Shown piece after piece: positions 31,962 to 32,276 of a stretch of DNA of 32,276 bases; position 1 is the stretch's first letter, and every line of letters starts with the position of its first letter. The DNA is from Clostridia bacterium (GTDB taxonomy: Bacteria > Bacillota > Clostridia > Christensenellales > CAG-138). The stretch lies in NCBI GenBank assembly GCA_017539215.1, contig JAFYHI010000060.1, positions 1-32,276 of the forward strand, read 5' to 3'. The notes under the pieces are model-generated. The model was given only the letters and a program-made list of their open reading frames with translations. It did no database searches and was not told where the DNA came from. The position numbers and the translations under genes were made by a program.

Positions 31962-32125
31962 GGCGACCTCGAAGGTATTACCAACGCGTGGATAATTTGC
32001 GGAAAAAATCCCGAATTTTTTGAATATACTTTTAAATATAATGCGAAAGGCTGTTCGGAAAGGAGGGGAGGCGAGGGCGAAAAAAGCCAAGTGCTGAAAG
32101 GGAAAACGCGGGGTGAAGGAGGCGA

Positions 32126-32187
32126 AAAAAGTTGACGAAAAAAACTTGAAAAAAAGTGTTGACAAGCGGGGACGAAAGTGCTATTAT
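32126..32187 (+). promoter_or_regulatory. Very strong promoter with upstream A-tracts (stable-RNA type)
   Basis: TTGACA (32159-32164) and TATTAT (32182-32187) are 17 bases apart. Upstream, three runs of six or seven A end just before the -35, spaced about one helical turn apart, like an UP element. No reading frame follows within the window. A purine-rich stretch precedes it (32050-32125). The remainder of 31962-32049 is AT-rich with nothing identified. The driven gene is outside; an rRNA operon is the best guess. Confidence 0.75.
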
Positions 32188-32238
32188 ACACAAGCTGTCA
32201 CGAACGAGCGCGGCAAAAGCGCAAGAGAGTGAAGAGCG

Positions 32239-32260
32239 CAAGGATCGCCTGCGATCCTTG
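32239..32260 (+). promoter_or_regulatory. Hairpin in the transcribed leader at the window edge
   Basis: CAAGGATCGC (32239-32248) and GCGATCCTTG (32251-32260) form a perfect 10-bp inverted repeat about 45-65 bases after the expected transcription start. There is no U-tract, so it is more likely a leader or processing structure than a terminator. Confidence 0.6.
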
Positions 32261-32276
32261 AGGCGTAAGGAGCTTC

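Noticed and set aside
31998..32044. A TTGAAT...TATAAT pair in the AT-rich stretch after polA
   Set aside because: Spacing between the boxes is about 11 bases, too short, and no -35 occurs at 16-18 bases.

Overview
The window reads as a stretch of chromosome from a high-GC, probably endospore-forming member of the Clostridia. That placement is inferred from gene content and order: a Gram-positive dcw (division and cell wall) cluster, scpAB, an IreB/RuvX/DUF1292 block, a SpoIIQ-like M23 protein, a PASTA-type penicillin-binding protein and a PolA lacking proofreading residues. Genus and species cannot be fixed from the sequence alone. No tRNA, rRNA gene or CRISPR array is visible.

Positions 1-138 are the right end of an ISL3-family insertion sequence: the last codons of its transposase, a perfect palindrome and the terminal inverted repeat, which stops one base short of the ftsZ stop codon. 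Positions 140-14132 (minus strand) are the dcw cluster, transcribed mraZ-rsmH-ftsL-pbp-murE-mraY-murD-ftsW-ftsQ-ftsA-ftsZ. A consensus promoter and a pair of direct repeats that look like MraZ operators precede mraZ. A second promoter, flanked by an inverted 9-mer, precedes ftsA-ftsZ. murF, murG, murB and murC are absent from the cluster. FtsQ carries an unusually long charged coiled coil on its cytoplasmic side.

From 14203 to 17427, maf runs on the plus strand, divergent from mraZ, and an M50 protease-scpA-scpB operon runs on the minus strand to tandem terminators. From 17431 to 20148 lies a three-gene minus-strand operon: a degenerate CPBP-like membrane protein, an unrecognised 196-residue protein and a UPF0173/UlaG-like metallo-hydrolase. 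A SpoIIQ-like M23 gene diverges from it behind a sigma-F-like promoter. Then come two minus-strand genes, a NYN-domain protein with a repetitive acidic N-terminus and a divergent MreB-like actin homologue.

From 23786 to 28210 a six-gene minus-strand operon runs ireB - aldo/keto reductase with two 4Fe-4S clusters - secreted M30-like metalloprotease with a dockerin - ruvX - DUF1292 - flavodoxin-fold oxidoreductase. The usual ireB-ruvX-DUF1292 neighbourhood is split here by two genes. A 47-codon gene missed by ordinary length cut-offs follows at 28319-28462. The plus strand then carries a nitroreductase and polA. The window closes with a very strong promoter preceded by A-tracts, of the kind that drives stable RNA operons, whose target lies outside.

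Most genes belong to growth and division: peptidoglycan precursor synthesis (MurD, MurE, MraY), septal synthesis (FtsW, PBP, FtsL, FtsQ), the Z ring (FtsZ, FtsA), chromosome condensation (ScpAB) and signalling linked to wall status (IreB). Small GC-rich hairpins recur just upstream of ribosome binding sites in several leaders.
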